The notes: generated by a model from the letters alone, not told the origin. DNA of 6,213 bases from Thauera sp. (GCA_003446655.1 DMCZ01000041.1:1-6213); one strand, 5' to 3'; positions 1-5,980 are shown, counted from the first letter of the stretch. Made by a program: numbers and translations.

Positions 1-19
1 AGATGTGTATAAGAGACAG
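1..19 (+). other. Sequencing adapter remnant (Nextera/Tn5 mosaic end)
   Basis: The bases AGATGTGTATAAGAGACAG are identical to the 19-base Tn5 mosaic end carried by Nextera library adapters. Directly after them the reading frame of ispB becomes a perfect family match (LLHDDVVDE), while the four or five residues read from the adapter (Y-K-R-Q) do not belong to the protein. This is therefore an untrimmed adapter at a contig end, not a transposon in the organism. Any start codon placed at base 5 (GTG) is an artefact. Confidence 0.97.
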
Positions 20-748
20 CTGTTGCACGACGACGTGGTCGATGAGTCGGATCTGCGCCGCGGCAACAAGACCGCCAACGCGATCTACGGCAACGCCGCC
101 GCCGTGTTCGTCGGCGACTTCATGTACTCACGCGCCTTCCAGATGATGGTCGGGGTCGACAGCATGCACGTGATGCGCGTGCTGGCCGACGCCACCAACA
201 TCATCGCCAAGGGCGAAGTGCTGCAGCTTCTCAACTGCCACAACGCGGATGTCGACATCGACGACTACCTGCGCGTGATCCGCTACAAGACGGCGAAACT
301 CTTCGAGGCCGCGGCACGCCTGGGTGGCATCGTCGGCGGTGCCGCCCCCGAAATCGAGGGGAGGCTTGCCGCCTTCGGCATGCATCTCGGCACGGCCTTC
401 CAGCTCATCGACGACGTGCTCGACTACTCGGCGGACGAGGCTGATACCGGGAAGCACCTGGGCGATGACCTCGCTGAAGGCAAGCCGACCCTGCCGCTGA
501 TCCATGTCATGCAGCACGGCACGCCCGAGCAGGCAGCACTCGTGCGTGGCGCGATCGAGCATGGCGGGCGCGACGACTTTGCCGCGGTGTTGGCGGCGAT
601 CAAGGACAGCGGGGCGCTGGCCGAGACCATGTGCTACGCAGAAGCGGAGGCAAAGCGCGCAATCGAAGCAATTTCGGTGCTTCCCCCTTCCAATTTCAAG
701 GATGCGTTGCTACAATTGTCGGACTTTGCAGTTCGGCGAAATCACTGA
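20..748 (+). CDS. ispB: Octaprenyl diphosphate synthase (polyprenyl synthetase), 5' partial
   Basis: Trans-type prenyltransferase that adds isopentenyl diphosphate units to farnesyl diphosphate to make the C40 side chain of ubiquinone/menaquinone; cytosolic or peripheral to the membrane. The fragment opens at the first aspartate-rich motif (DDVVDE, bases 29-46), followed by S-D-L-R-R-G. It continues through the conserved VGDFMYSRAFQMM and EGEVLQL-like (here KGEVLQLL) blocks to the second aspartate motif (DDVLD, bases 410-424) and GDDLAEGKPTLPL (from base 461). These motifs bind Mg2+ and the diphosphates. It agrees with E. coli IspB along its length and ends at TGA 746-748. About 80 N-terminal residues are missing because the contig starts here; the apparent start in the adapter is false. 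A different chain length (e.g. nonaprenyl) cannot be excluded. A tRNA-Pro gene follows on the same strand. Confidence 0.95.
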   Translation: MLHDDVVDESDLRRGNKTANAIYGNAAAVFVGDFMYSRAFQMMVGVDSMHVMRVLADATNIIAKGEVLQLLNCHNADVDIDDYLRVIRYKTAKLFEAAARLGGIVGGAAPEIEGRLAAFGMHLGTAFQLIDDVLDYSADEADTGKHLGDDLAEGKPTLPLIHVMQHGTPEQAALVRGAIEHGGRDDFAAVLAAIKDSGALAETMCYAEAEAKRAIEAISVLPPSNFKDALLQLSDFAVRRNH

Positions 749-754
749 TATAGT
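726..754 (+). promoter_or_regulatory. Probable sigma70 promoter of tRNA-Pro
   Basis: TTGCAG (726-731) and TATAGT (749-754) are separated by 17 bases. The -10 matches the TATAAT consensus at five of six positions; the -35 is weak. The -10 starts on the base after the ispB stop, so the promoter lies in the ispB 3' end. Transcription would begin near 761, about 35 bases before the tRNA, and the leader contains a small GCAGC/GCTGC hairpin (770-782). Position and spacing support it; the weak -35 keeps this a prediction. Confidence 0.5.
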
Positions 755-795
755 TTAGGGCTTCGCAGGGCAGCAAGGCTGCACCAAGAAAGTGT

Positions 796-872
796 CGGGG
801 AATAGCTCAGCCTGGTAGAGCACTGCGTTCGGGACGCAGGGGCCGGAGGTTCGAATCCTCTTTCCCCGACCA
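796..872 (+). tRNA. tRNA-Pro (anticodon CGG)
   Basis: A full 77-base cloverleaf can be folded by hand. The acceptor stem pairs 796-802 (CGGGGAA) with 862-868 (TTCCCCG). The D stem pairs 805-808 with 818-821. The anticodon stem CTGCG/CGCAG encloses loop TTCGGGA with anticodon CGG at 830-832, which reads CCG. The T stem GGAGG/CCTCT, closing with one G-T pair, encloses TTCGAAT. A73 and an encoded CCA (870-872) complete it. The C1-G72 pair, A73 and the G35-G36 anticodon bases are the known bacterial tRNA-Pro identity elements. It has its own probable promoter and terminator. I found no second copy of its 3' end in the window, so nothing shows it is used as an integration site. Confidence 0.97.
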
Positions 873-885
873 AGAAATTCCCGCC

Positions 886-909
886 AAAAACCGCCCAAGG
901 GCGGTTTTT
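886..909 (+). terminator. Bidirectional Rho-independent terminator
   Basis: AAAAACCGCCC (886-896) and GGGCGGTTTTT (899-909) form a perfect GC-rich hairpin flanked by A and T runs, so it has a T tract in either direction. On the + strand it ends tRNA-Pro 14 bases after the CCA. On the - strand it lies 24 bases beyond the nrdB remnant stop, so it probably served both convergent units. Confidence 0.9.
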
Positions 910-932
910 GCGTTGACGGCCCGGAATGCCGC

Positions 933-1070
933 TCACTCCCAGCTCAGCGCGCCGCCGGTCTGGTACTCGGTGACCCGCGTCTCGAAGAAGTCCTTCTCCT
1001 TGCGGAGGTTGGCCTGCTCGTCCAGCCACGGCAGCACGTTCTCGACCACATGGCGCTCGGCCGCCGTGAG
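933..1070 (-). pseudogene. nrdB: nrdB remnant (ribonucleotide reductase beta chain, C-terminal tail)
   Basis: Reading leftward from 1070 gives 45 residues and a TGA at 933-935. The last ~35 residues (NVLPWLDEQANL, RKEKDFFETR, VTEYQTGGALSWE) match the class I NrdB C-terminus, which is typically NPFPWMSE...LKKEKNFFETRVTEYQTGGALSW. In this family the tail docks on the alpha subunit and carries the radical-transfer tyrosine (here in TEYQ). The ten residues before it (LTAAERHVVE) resemble a segment near NrdB residues 70-85 (typically LTEDERRIVKRNL). If so, about 270 residues holding the di-iron ligands and radical tyrosine are deleted in between. No start codon or ribosome site of its own is visible and the frame differs from the nrdA remnant to its right. 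It cannot make an active subunit. The tail assignment is strong, the N-terminal block moderate. Confidence 0.8.
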
Positions 1071-1078
1071 GCGATGGG

Positions 1079-1339
1079 CTCGGGCCGGATCGCGGCTGCC
1101 GGGCGGGTGAGGTCGAAATTGGCCAGCCGGGGATCGACCAGTTCTGCCTCGATGCCGCGGCGGATGAAGGCGGGCAGGCAGGCGGCATAGCCTCAATCGG
1201 GGTCGGCCATGTCGGCCTGCGCGGTTCCGTGACCGATCACCTCCACGCGGATGGCCACCCGCGCGCCATTACGGCGGATGACCTGGAAGGCGGCGTAGCG
1301 GATGGCGTCAGGAAGTGCTTGGGCGGGGAATCGGTCCAT
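1079..1339 (-). pseudogene. nrdA: nrdA remnant (ribonucleotide reductase alpha chain, deleted and interrupted)
   Basis: An ATG at 1339 follows AAGGA (1346-1350) by six bases and opens a 48-codon frame ending at TGA 1193-1195. Residues 17-27 (AAFQVIRRNGA) look like the start of the NrdA ATP-cone, which regulates reductase activity. Residues 31-44 (RVEVIGHGTAQADM) then look like a block normally about 200 residues further on (REVLGEEVTQAEMA). The same frame continues past the TGA to about 1079 with GYAACLPAFIRRGIEAELVD and PRLANFDLTRPAAAIRPE. These resemble the NrdA stretch YADYFPQFIKKGIE...FDLARLGAALKPE. The catalytic cysteines and the rest of the barrel are absent. The pieces are in native order, so this is a decayed gene with internal deletions, not a new small protein. 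The riboswitch just upstream supports the identity. A translated 48-residue peptide is possible but unlikely to matter. Confidence 0.72.
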
Positions 1340-1421
1340 GGGATGTCCTTGGGTGGCGGTTGCGGATGGCGTCGATGGCTTGCAGCAGCGAGGGGCTGTT
1401 GAGAGGGGAGTGTTGGTGCGG

Positions 1422-1437
1422 CGCAGCGCACGCTGCG
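1422..1437 (-). repeat. Short perfect inverted repeat in the nrdA leader
   Basis: CGCAGCG (1422-1428) and CGCTGCG (1431-1437) are perfect inverted arms around two bases, in the leader between the riboswitch core and the nrdA remnant. There is no T tract after it on the - strand, so it is not a clear terminator. It may be what is left of the riboswitch expression platform. The rest of 1340-1489 shows no gene and no other recognisable element. Confidence 0.4.
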
Positions 1438-1489
1438 TGCGGTCAGCGTTCAGGTGGCGGCGCGCCGGGCAGCGGGAACGTTCTGTGCG

Positions 1490-1590
1490 GCCTCGGAAGA
1501 CTCGCCGATTACAGTTGCGGGGACAGCTCCGGGATTCGCGCTGGGCGCGGCACCGGATTCCCTTTTCATGCCTGCCGGTGTCGGCAGACA
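1490..1590 (-). promoter_or_regulatory. Cobalamin riboswitch, 5' half (apparently truncated)
   Basis: Read on the - strand this stretch has the hallmarks of an adenosylcobalamin riboswitch in order. They are the P1 5' arm CCGGCAGGC (1578-1570), GAAAAGGGAATCCGGTG (1567-1551), a hairpin CGCGC-CCA-GCGCG (1549-1537), then GGAGCTGTCCCCGCAACTGT (about 1530-1511) running into AATCGGCGAG. Such RNAs switch class I ribonucleotide reductase genes off when B12 is present, letting the B12-dependent NrdJ enzyme take over. That fits the nrdA remnant directly downstream. The second half is missing by eye: I cannot find the CCACTG...GGGAAGG region or the B12 box (consensus near GCCAGGAGACCTGCC) between 1340 and 1500. 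The element is therefore probably non-functional and decaying with its operon. Boundaries are approximate. Confidence 0.78.
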
Positions 1591-1610
1591 ACCATGAACA
1601 GGGCGCGGGG

Positions 1611-2537
1611 TTAGCCGCGCCCCTCGGGACTGTCGAACGCGGCGCGCTCGATCGCGCGCACCAGGGTATGCACCGCCCGATGGGTGGGAACCGCGAAGCC
1701 GCCCGCATCGGCCATGCGCAGCAGGGCGCCGGTGATCGCGTCGAGCTCGGTACGGCGGCCGGCGAGCACGTCCTGCAGCATGCTGGCGCGGTTGCGGGCG
1801 GTGGCTGTGGCCACGCTGTGGACGCGCGCCAGCGCGGCGGTTTCGTCCAGATCCAGGCCATGCGCATGCAGCACCGGCAGCGCCTCGCGCACCAGGGTGT
1901 CGAGCAGCACCCGGTGAGGCGAGTCGAGCAGGGCGCCGTTCGTCACGCCGAACAGGGCCGCCAACGGGTTGATCGCCACGTTCACCAGCAGCTTCGCCAG
2001 CCGCGCGCGCGCGATGTCGGGCTCGATCCGGGCACGCAGTCCGGCGCGCGCCAGCATTTCCGCCGCCGGCTCGAAGCCGGCCGGCAGCAAGGTCTCCCCG
2101 GCGCCCGAGGGCTGCACCCGCTCGCCGTCGGCCGTGCGCTCGCGATAAGCGCCCTCGGTGGTGATGCCCTGATCCACGCGCGGCGCCCGACAGTGCGCGC
2201 GCAGCAGGTCGCCGGTGAGGCCGTTCTGCAGCGACAGCACGCCAAGAGGCTCCATGCGCTCGGCAATCGCGGCCGCTGCCGCGGTGTCGCCGGCCTTCAC
2301 CAGCACGATGACCCAGTCGGCGAGTGGGGGCTGCGCAGCGGCGAATGCGTTCGCACGGTAGCGCTGGTCGCCGACTTGCACGCCGGCGCGCAGGCGCGCT
2401 GCACGCCCGGCGTCGCGCGCGATCACCGCGACCGGCACCACGCCCGCGAGCCGGGCCGCGAAGTGAAGGCCGAGGGCGCCGGCGCCGATGATTGCGAGTG
2501 GGTAGCGCGCGGGCGAGGATGTAACGGGCAGGGGCAT
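1611..2537 (-). CDS. panE: 2-Dehydropantoate 2-reductase (ketopantoate reductase family)
   Basis: Predicted cytosolic NADPH-dependent reductase turning 2-dehydropantoate into pantoate in the coenzyme A (vitamin B5) pathway. The 308-residue length is normal for the family. A Rossmann nucleotide site GAGALG lies at residues 18-23, followed by L-V-K-A (79-82) and QNG (104-106). The C-terminal helical domain shows KLLVNVAINPL (182-192), with the catalytic lysine at 182, and NRASMLQD...RRTELDAITG (249-270), with the conserved glutamate at 264 (E. coli PanE Lys176 and Glu256 by alignment from memory). ATG 2537 is the first possible start, because an in-frame TGA lies 21 bases upstream; the ribosome site there is weak. 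The gene is markedly GC-rich. Paralogues of this family act on other 2-keto acids, so the exact substrate is inferred. The 153 bases to its right (2538-2690) hold no gene I can see. Confidence 0.9.
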   Translation of the reverse strand: MPLPVTSSPARYPLAIIGAGALGLHFAARLAGVVPVAVIARDAGRAARLRAGVQVGDQRYRANAFAAAQPPLADWVIVLVKAGDTAAAAAIAERMEPLGVLSLQNGLTGDLLRAHCRAPRVDQGITTEGAYRERTADGERVQPSGAGETLLPAGFEPAAEMLARAGLRARIEPDIARARLAKLLVNVAINPLAALFGVTNGALLDSPHRVLLDTLVREALPVLHAHGLDLDETAALARVHSVATATARNRASMLQDVLAGRRTELDAITGALLRMADAGGFAVPTHRAVHTLVRAIERAAFDSPEGRG

Positions 2538-2690
2538 GGACGTCGGTGTCGTAGTTCAGCGGGTAGGGCGGGGCGGGTGCCGCGCCGGCGAAAATGCGCC
2601 GCAAGGCCGCATTCTGCGGTGATTGTCCTGGAATGGCACAGCCTTTGATGTAGCTGCCTCCAGCCCGGCCACGCGTCTGCGCACGCGGTA

Positions 2691-4019
2691 TCAGGCGCCG
2701 CGCCGTTGAAGCAGCTTGCGTGCCGCCGCGACGATCCGCTCCGCGCTGTCGGGCCTGTCGACATCGATCCACTGCAGTGGCAGCAGGAGCATCGCGAGAC
2801 CGTCCGTCAGCGCGGGTTCGCCCAGGCGAAGGCACAGGAGGGGTTTCTCCAGCGCATCGGCGAAGCGGATCTCCCGCCGCACGATCCTGGAGGCGGCCGC
2901 GGCCGGGCTCAGTACCAGAACGAAAAGCGAGCAATTACGGATCTGCGCTTCGAGCACGGCGTTCCAGTCGTCGCCACCGTCGATACTCGCGTCGTACCAG
3001 GTCTCGATCCCGCTGCCGTCGAACACCTGGCGCAGGGCGAGCATTCTGGCCGCGTCCGCATGTGCGTAACTGATGAAGGCGTAGGGGCGACCGGTCTCCA
3101 TCGGACGTGTTAGGCGAAGCGACGGCAGATCGTCATCGAGCGCGAGCAGTTCGAGGCAGGCCTCATGATCGACCGCGTGTTCGGCGACATAGCTCGGGTC
3201 CGCGGCGGATGTGTCGTCGAATGAGCACGCCAGAGTCAGGTTGTCGGTGCAGCGGTCCCGGGAGAAGATCACTTCAGGGCCCGGATCGAACCCGGGATAG
3301 CATCTTCGGAAGAGGGTCTCGACGCTGTTGCGGAGCGCGGCAGCGGCGGCTTCGCTGCCGGCGAGAAGGAACTCCTCGCTTAGCCAGCGGCCGACGCGCG
3401 CGCGATCGACGAGCGCGTGCTGCTGCGGCAGCAGACGGCCAGGCAAGGCAGGGAGGCGTTCCTGGCGATCCCCATTGAGGATGATTTCCCGCAACTGTGC
3501 TGGCGTGGGACGGAAACCGTAGAGATTGACCTGATAGCCATGCGCTCCATCGTCCTGATCTGCGCTTCGCACCCCGGTCGCAGCAACATTTGCCCAGGCG
3601 GCAGCGGCGCGGAGCGGGCAGGTGATCCATGTGTCGCCGGAGCGGTAGCGTGGGCTGTCGATGAGAGCCTGCAGTGGCGGGCTGCTGGCCAGCATCGAAT
3701 CGAATTCCGCGGGGCTTGCCGGAACGCGGACGTTTACCTTCTGCCGGCCGAGATTTTCGAGCGCGCTCCAGCAGTTTTGGAGCCCGGCTTCAGCTGCAGC
3801 AGGCACCATGCACTGATAGGTGACGGTCACGCCGGTGGCAGGGCCGAAGACCACACGTTTCGCCAGGGTTGCCTGATCTATGAGCGCCAGTGTCTCTGCG
3901 ACCCGATTCAATGTGTTTCGGATTTCGGGATCCCAATCCGACGCCGCCGCGCCGGGTGTGAGTGTCAGCGCGCCGTGCACCCACTCGTCGTCGTCCCCCT
4001 GAAGACGTTCAAGCCACAT
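2691..4019 (-). CDS. TIR-domain protein with unknown N-terminal region
   Basis: A 442-residue soluble protein with no signal peptide or membrane segment. Residues 311-441 form a TIR domain of the bacterial TIR_2 type. FISYAHAD (315-322) is the first strand, ETWYDASI (339-346) leads into G-x-D-W (349-352), LFVLVLSP (365-372) follows, then S377 and RREIRFA (381-387). E383 sits where NAD-cleaving TIR enzymes carry their catalytic glutamate, so NAD+ hydrolysis or cyclic ADP-ribose-type signalling is a reasonable inference, not shown. Residues 1-300 match nothing I recognise; they include WITCPLRAAAAWAN (131-144) and several predicted helices. They may be the sensing or oligomerisation part. ATG 4019 is chosen because AAGG (4028-4031) lies eight bases upstream. 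It starts three bases after the stop of the membrane protein gene, so the two are co-translated or co-transcribed and probably cooperate. No SLOG, STING, SAVED, Argonaute or NB-ARC partner is present. Confidence 0.88.
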   Translation of the reverse strand: MWLERLQGDDDEWVHGALTLTPGAAASDWDPEIRNTLNRVAETLALIDQATLAKRVVFGPATGVTVTYQCMVPAAAEAGLQNCWSALENLGRQKVNVRVPASPAEFDSMLASSPPLQALIDSPRYRSGDTWITCPLRAAAAWANVAATGVRSADQDDGAHGYQVNLYGFRPTPAQLREIILNGDRQERLPALPGRLLPQQHALVDRARVGRWLSEEFLLAGSEAAAAALRNSVETLFRRCYPGFDPGPEVIFSRDRCTDNLTLACSFDDTSAADPSYVAEHAVDHEACLELLALDDDLPSLRLTRPMETGRPYAFISYAHADAARMLALRQVFDGSGIETWYDASIDGGDDWNAVLEAQIRNCSLFVLVLSPAAAASRIVRREIRFADALEKPLLCLRLGEPALTDGLAMLLLPLQWIDVDRPDSAERIVAAARKLLQRRGA

Positions 4020-4022
4020 GGT

Positions 4023-5675
4023 TCAGGCCTTGCGGAAAAAGCGGCGGCGTGATTCGTTCGCGGCCGAGGGAGACGCTTCCATCAGTTTCTGGCGCGATTC
4101 CCGGACGATGCTGAAATCGACTTCCTGGTCGATTTCCCGTTCCCGCAGCACATCCTTGACAAGGCTACTCAGGTGGGCATGGGTGGCCTCGAGCAGGAAG
4201 TTCGCGTCGGTGATGTCGTATTCGTTGATCTGGTGGTACTGGGTCTCGATGCCGACGAGCTCCACCTTGACGCCGTCACCGTCCCGGTAACCCTTGTAGA
4301 GCCCGCGGTCCTTCCAGGAGAGGAGATTGACGTGCGCATCCCAGCCAACGAACAGATCCCGGCCGTAGCGGTAGATGCGCACGAATACGATCGCTCGGCG
4401 CAAGCTCAGTGCCAGCTGCTGCCGTTCGACCTTGTCTTCTGCGCCGCTGTACCAGATGTTCTCTCGTCTGATCGAGATTGGTTCGCTTGCGTCCGACAAC
4501 CTTTCCCTGAGCATTGCCTCGAACCGATCCAGCACGATGTCCCGTTGTTCGCCGAGATCGCGAACGACGGTCTGCCACGAATCCAGTCCGCGCAGATCGC
4601 GTGGCGGGCGGGGCGGGCAAGCCGCTGCGATGCGGTAGTTCGGCGGCGGGACATAGAAGCGCCGATAGGCCGCGTAGCCGCCTAGACCGACCAGTATCGT
4701 TGTGCCCGGCGCGGCGCCGAACGCCAGCAAGCCGAGCGCCAGCCCCGCGAGCACACAGATCATCCTCAGGGCCGCCCGAGCCGAGGTCATGAACGGAGCC
4801 TCGAAAAGGGCGATACGCTGCTTTTCGCGTGTCAATTGCCATGGCAGTTCGCGCGCCCGCGCCCCGGTCCAGTGAAACGGCGACGACGTGCCGCTGAGGC
4901 AGGCTGCCATGAGCGCGATCTCTTGCGGCCCGAACTCATATGCGGAGGTGATGCGCCTGCGCCGCCCCAACTGATCGATCTCGAAGTCCACCAGAACCGG
5001 GATCGTTCCGAACGGTTGAGGCTTGAAATCCATGACCAGATTGGTCAGGAAGCTCCCTCGTTCGTCGCGGATCACGCAGTCAACCCGTAGCCACGGAATG
5101 CTGACGACATCCGCGTCGATGTAGATCCGGAACTTTGTCTGCTTTTCGTCGAGAGCCTTCTCGAGCTCCTCAGCGATGCGCTTGCACTGGCGCCTCGCCT
5201 CGCCGATCTCGCTGCAATCGCCGGTCCGCACATCCGGGCTGATCGCTCGCCAGACCAGATCGCGGACGGTATCGGTTCCGGCAGACCCTTTCCTGCGCCG
5301 ACGATACAGCGCAAGGATCACGGCGCCGACAACAAGCCAGAAGAGCAACGTGTCCGGATCCAGACCGAATCGGGTAGGCAACAGGTACAGCGACCATAGC
5401 ACTGACTCCACGGCACGCAAGAGCTGCGCGGTCAGGGATTCGTCCACGGTAGGGAGGTAGCTCCCTTCGATCCGTTCGCTCGGGGTGTCTTCGATGCCTG
5501 CCCTGACTTCCGGCGGCACGTTTGCACAATCCGTTCCGTCAGTGCCGGTCGAGCACAGTAGCGGCTCGTCGCAAGCACCGTCGAGGGCGTAATTGCAACT
5601 GTCGTCAGCACGAGCGTGCTGCAGCCCGGCAAGGACCAATCCTAGCAGGAGCAGTAAGGTGAGGAGACGACTCAT
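4023..5675 (-). CDS. Multi-pass membrane protein with periplasmic four-cysteine motif, partner of TIR protein
   Basis: A 550-residue protein of no family I can name. It begins with a signal peptide (leucine-rich core 4-17, likely cleaved after ARA at 23). The exported part has four cysteines (27, 35, 41, 50) in the pattern C-x4-DGxCDEP-x3-C-x2-GTD-x2-DC. One membrane segment (about 108-124) is followed by RRRRKG, placing residues 125-300 in the cytoplasm. A hydrophobic hairpin (about 303-338) is followed by YRRFYVPPP and a large cytoplasmic domain (341-550). That domain contains GRDLFVGWDAHVNLLSWKDR (438-457) and a charged helical C-terminus. ATG 5675 is preferred over longer starts because it gives the signal peptide and has AGGA ten bases upstream; the upstream extension reads as non-protein-like. 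TGA is three bases from the TIR start. Topology suggests an envelope-anchored sensor or scaffold for the TIR effector; this is inference. Confidence 0.85.
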   Translation of the reverse strand: MSRLLTLLLLLGLVLAGLQHARADDSCNYALDGACDEPLLCSTGTDGTDCANVPPEVRAGIEDTPSERIEGSYLPTVDESLTAQLLRAVESVLWSLYLLPTRFGLDPDTLLFWLVVGAVILALYRRRRKGSAGTDTVRDLVWRAISPDVRTGDCSEIGEARRQCKRIAEELEKALDEKQTKFRIYIDADVVSIPWLRVDCVIRDERGSFLTNLVMDFKPQPFGTIPVLVDFEIDQLGRRRRITSAYEFGPQEIALMAACLSGTSSPFHWTGARARELPWQLTREKQRIALFEAPFMTSARAALRMICVLAGLALGLLAFGAAPGTTILVGLGGYAAYRRFYVPPPNYRIAAACPPRPPRDLRGLDSWQTVVRDLGEQRDIVLDRFEAMLRERLSDASEPISIRRENIWYSGAEDKVERQQLALSLRRAIVFVRIYRYGRDLFVGWDAHVNLLSWKDRGLYKGYRDGDGVKVELVGIETQYHQINEYDITDANFLLEATHAHLSSLVKDVLREREIDQEVDFSIVRESRQKLMEASPSAANESRRRFFRKA

Positions 5676-5707
5676 TAACAATGCATCCTGAAAGGACCAG
5701 TGTATTT

Positions 5708-5735
5708 GGTATAGCAGAGCGCTTCCCGTTGGCCA
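5708..5735 (-). promoter_or_regulatory. Possible sigma70 promoter of the membrane protein-TIR unit
   Basis: On the - strand TGGCCA (5735-5730) and TATACC (5713-5708) are 16 bases apart, with TG one base before the -10 (extended -10). Transcription would start near 5701, giving a leader of about 25 bases before the ATG at 5675. Both hexamers match the consensus at only four positions, so this is tentative. Confidence 0.35.
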
Positions 5736-5798
5736 GTCCGGCGGCTTCGCTTGATGCCTGTCGCTCACATTCAGTCGATCGGCATTCGGGTCGCTCAC

Positions 5799-5837
5799 GG
5801 AGCAATTGGAGCAACTGGAGCAGCCGGGCCTTGCTCC
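5799..5837 (+). repeat. GGAGCA repeat cluster, probable activator binding site
   Basis: Three adjoining 9-base units (5799-5807, 5808-5816, 5817-5825) begin GGAGCAA, GGAGCAA and GGAGCAG. An inverted copy TTGCTCC lies at 5831-5837, so the second unit and this copy also make a perfect 7-base inverted repeat. The cluster ends about 70 bases upstream of the -24 element of the sigma54 promoter, the usual place for enhancer-binding-protein sites. The rest of 5676-5908 has two further short repeats, TCGCTCAC (5761-5768, 5791-5798) and TGCCTGTCG (5755-5763, 5862-5870), and no gene. Confidence 0.55.
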
Positions 5838-5908
5838 AAATGCCTCGTGGAGCGTTCCGGGTGCCTGTCGGGAATTGCAAGTCCTTGTTAAGGCGCAGCT
5901 CTTTTGGC

Positions 5909-5923
5909 TGGCACGAAGACTGC
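5909..5923 (+). promoter_or_regulatory. Sigma54 (-24/-12) promoter of the aldehyde dehydrogenase gene
   Basis: TGGCACG-AAGA-CTGC matches the sigma54 consensus TGGCACG-N4-TTGC with one change, and the required GG and GC are exactly ten bases apart. Transcription would begin near 5935, about 45 bases before the ATG. Aldehyde dehydrogenases of alcohol/acetoin regulons are known sigma54 targets activated by AcoR-type regulators, so the gene downstream fits. Confidence 0.75.
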
Positions 5924-5980
5924 GTAGCACTCTTGTGGCGAAACCGCCCGCAATCGATGCCAACATGAGGAGACGACACC

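Noticed and set aside
796..872. tRNA-Pro as integration site of a genomic island
   Set aside because: No repeat of the tRNA 3' end and no integrase gene are present in the window.
1572..1587. CTGCCG-GTGT-CGGCAG hairpin as a terminator for panE
   Set aside because: No T tract follows on the - strand, and its left arm is better explained as part of the riboswitch P1 strand.
1302..2648. 448-codon open frame on the + strand opposite panE
   Set aside because: Antisense shadow of panE with arginine/glutamine/histidine-rich composition and no family resemblance.
2634..2648. Second sigma54-like box TGGCACA...TTTGA on the + strand
   Set aside because: The invariant GC of the -12 element reads GA, and no + strand gene follows.
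1450..2934. 494-codon open frame on the - strand across panE and the TIR 3' end
   Set aside because: Arginine- and alanine-rich low-complexity translation, overlapping two clearly real genes in other frames; a product of high GC.
3277..3297. tRNA T-arm-like string near GGATCGAACCCGGG
   Set aside because: It lies inside the TIR gene and no acceptor, D or anticodon stems can be folded around it.
5755..5870. CRISPR-like array in the divergent control region
   Set aside because: The repeats are only 7-9 bases, irregularly spaced and partly inverted, unlike CRISPR repeats and spacers.
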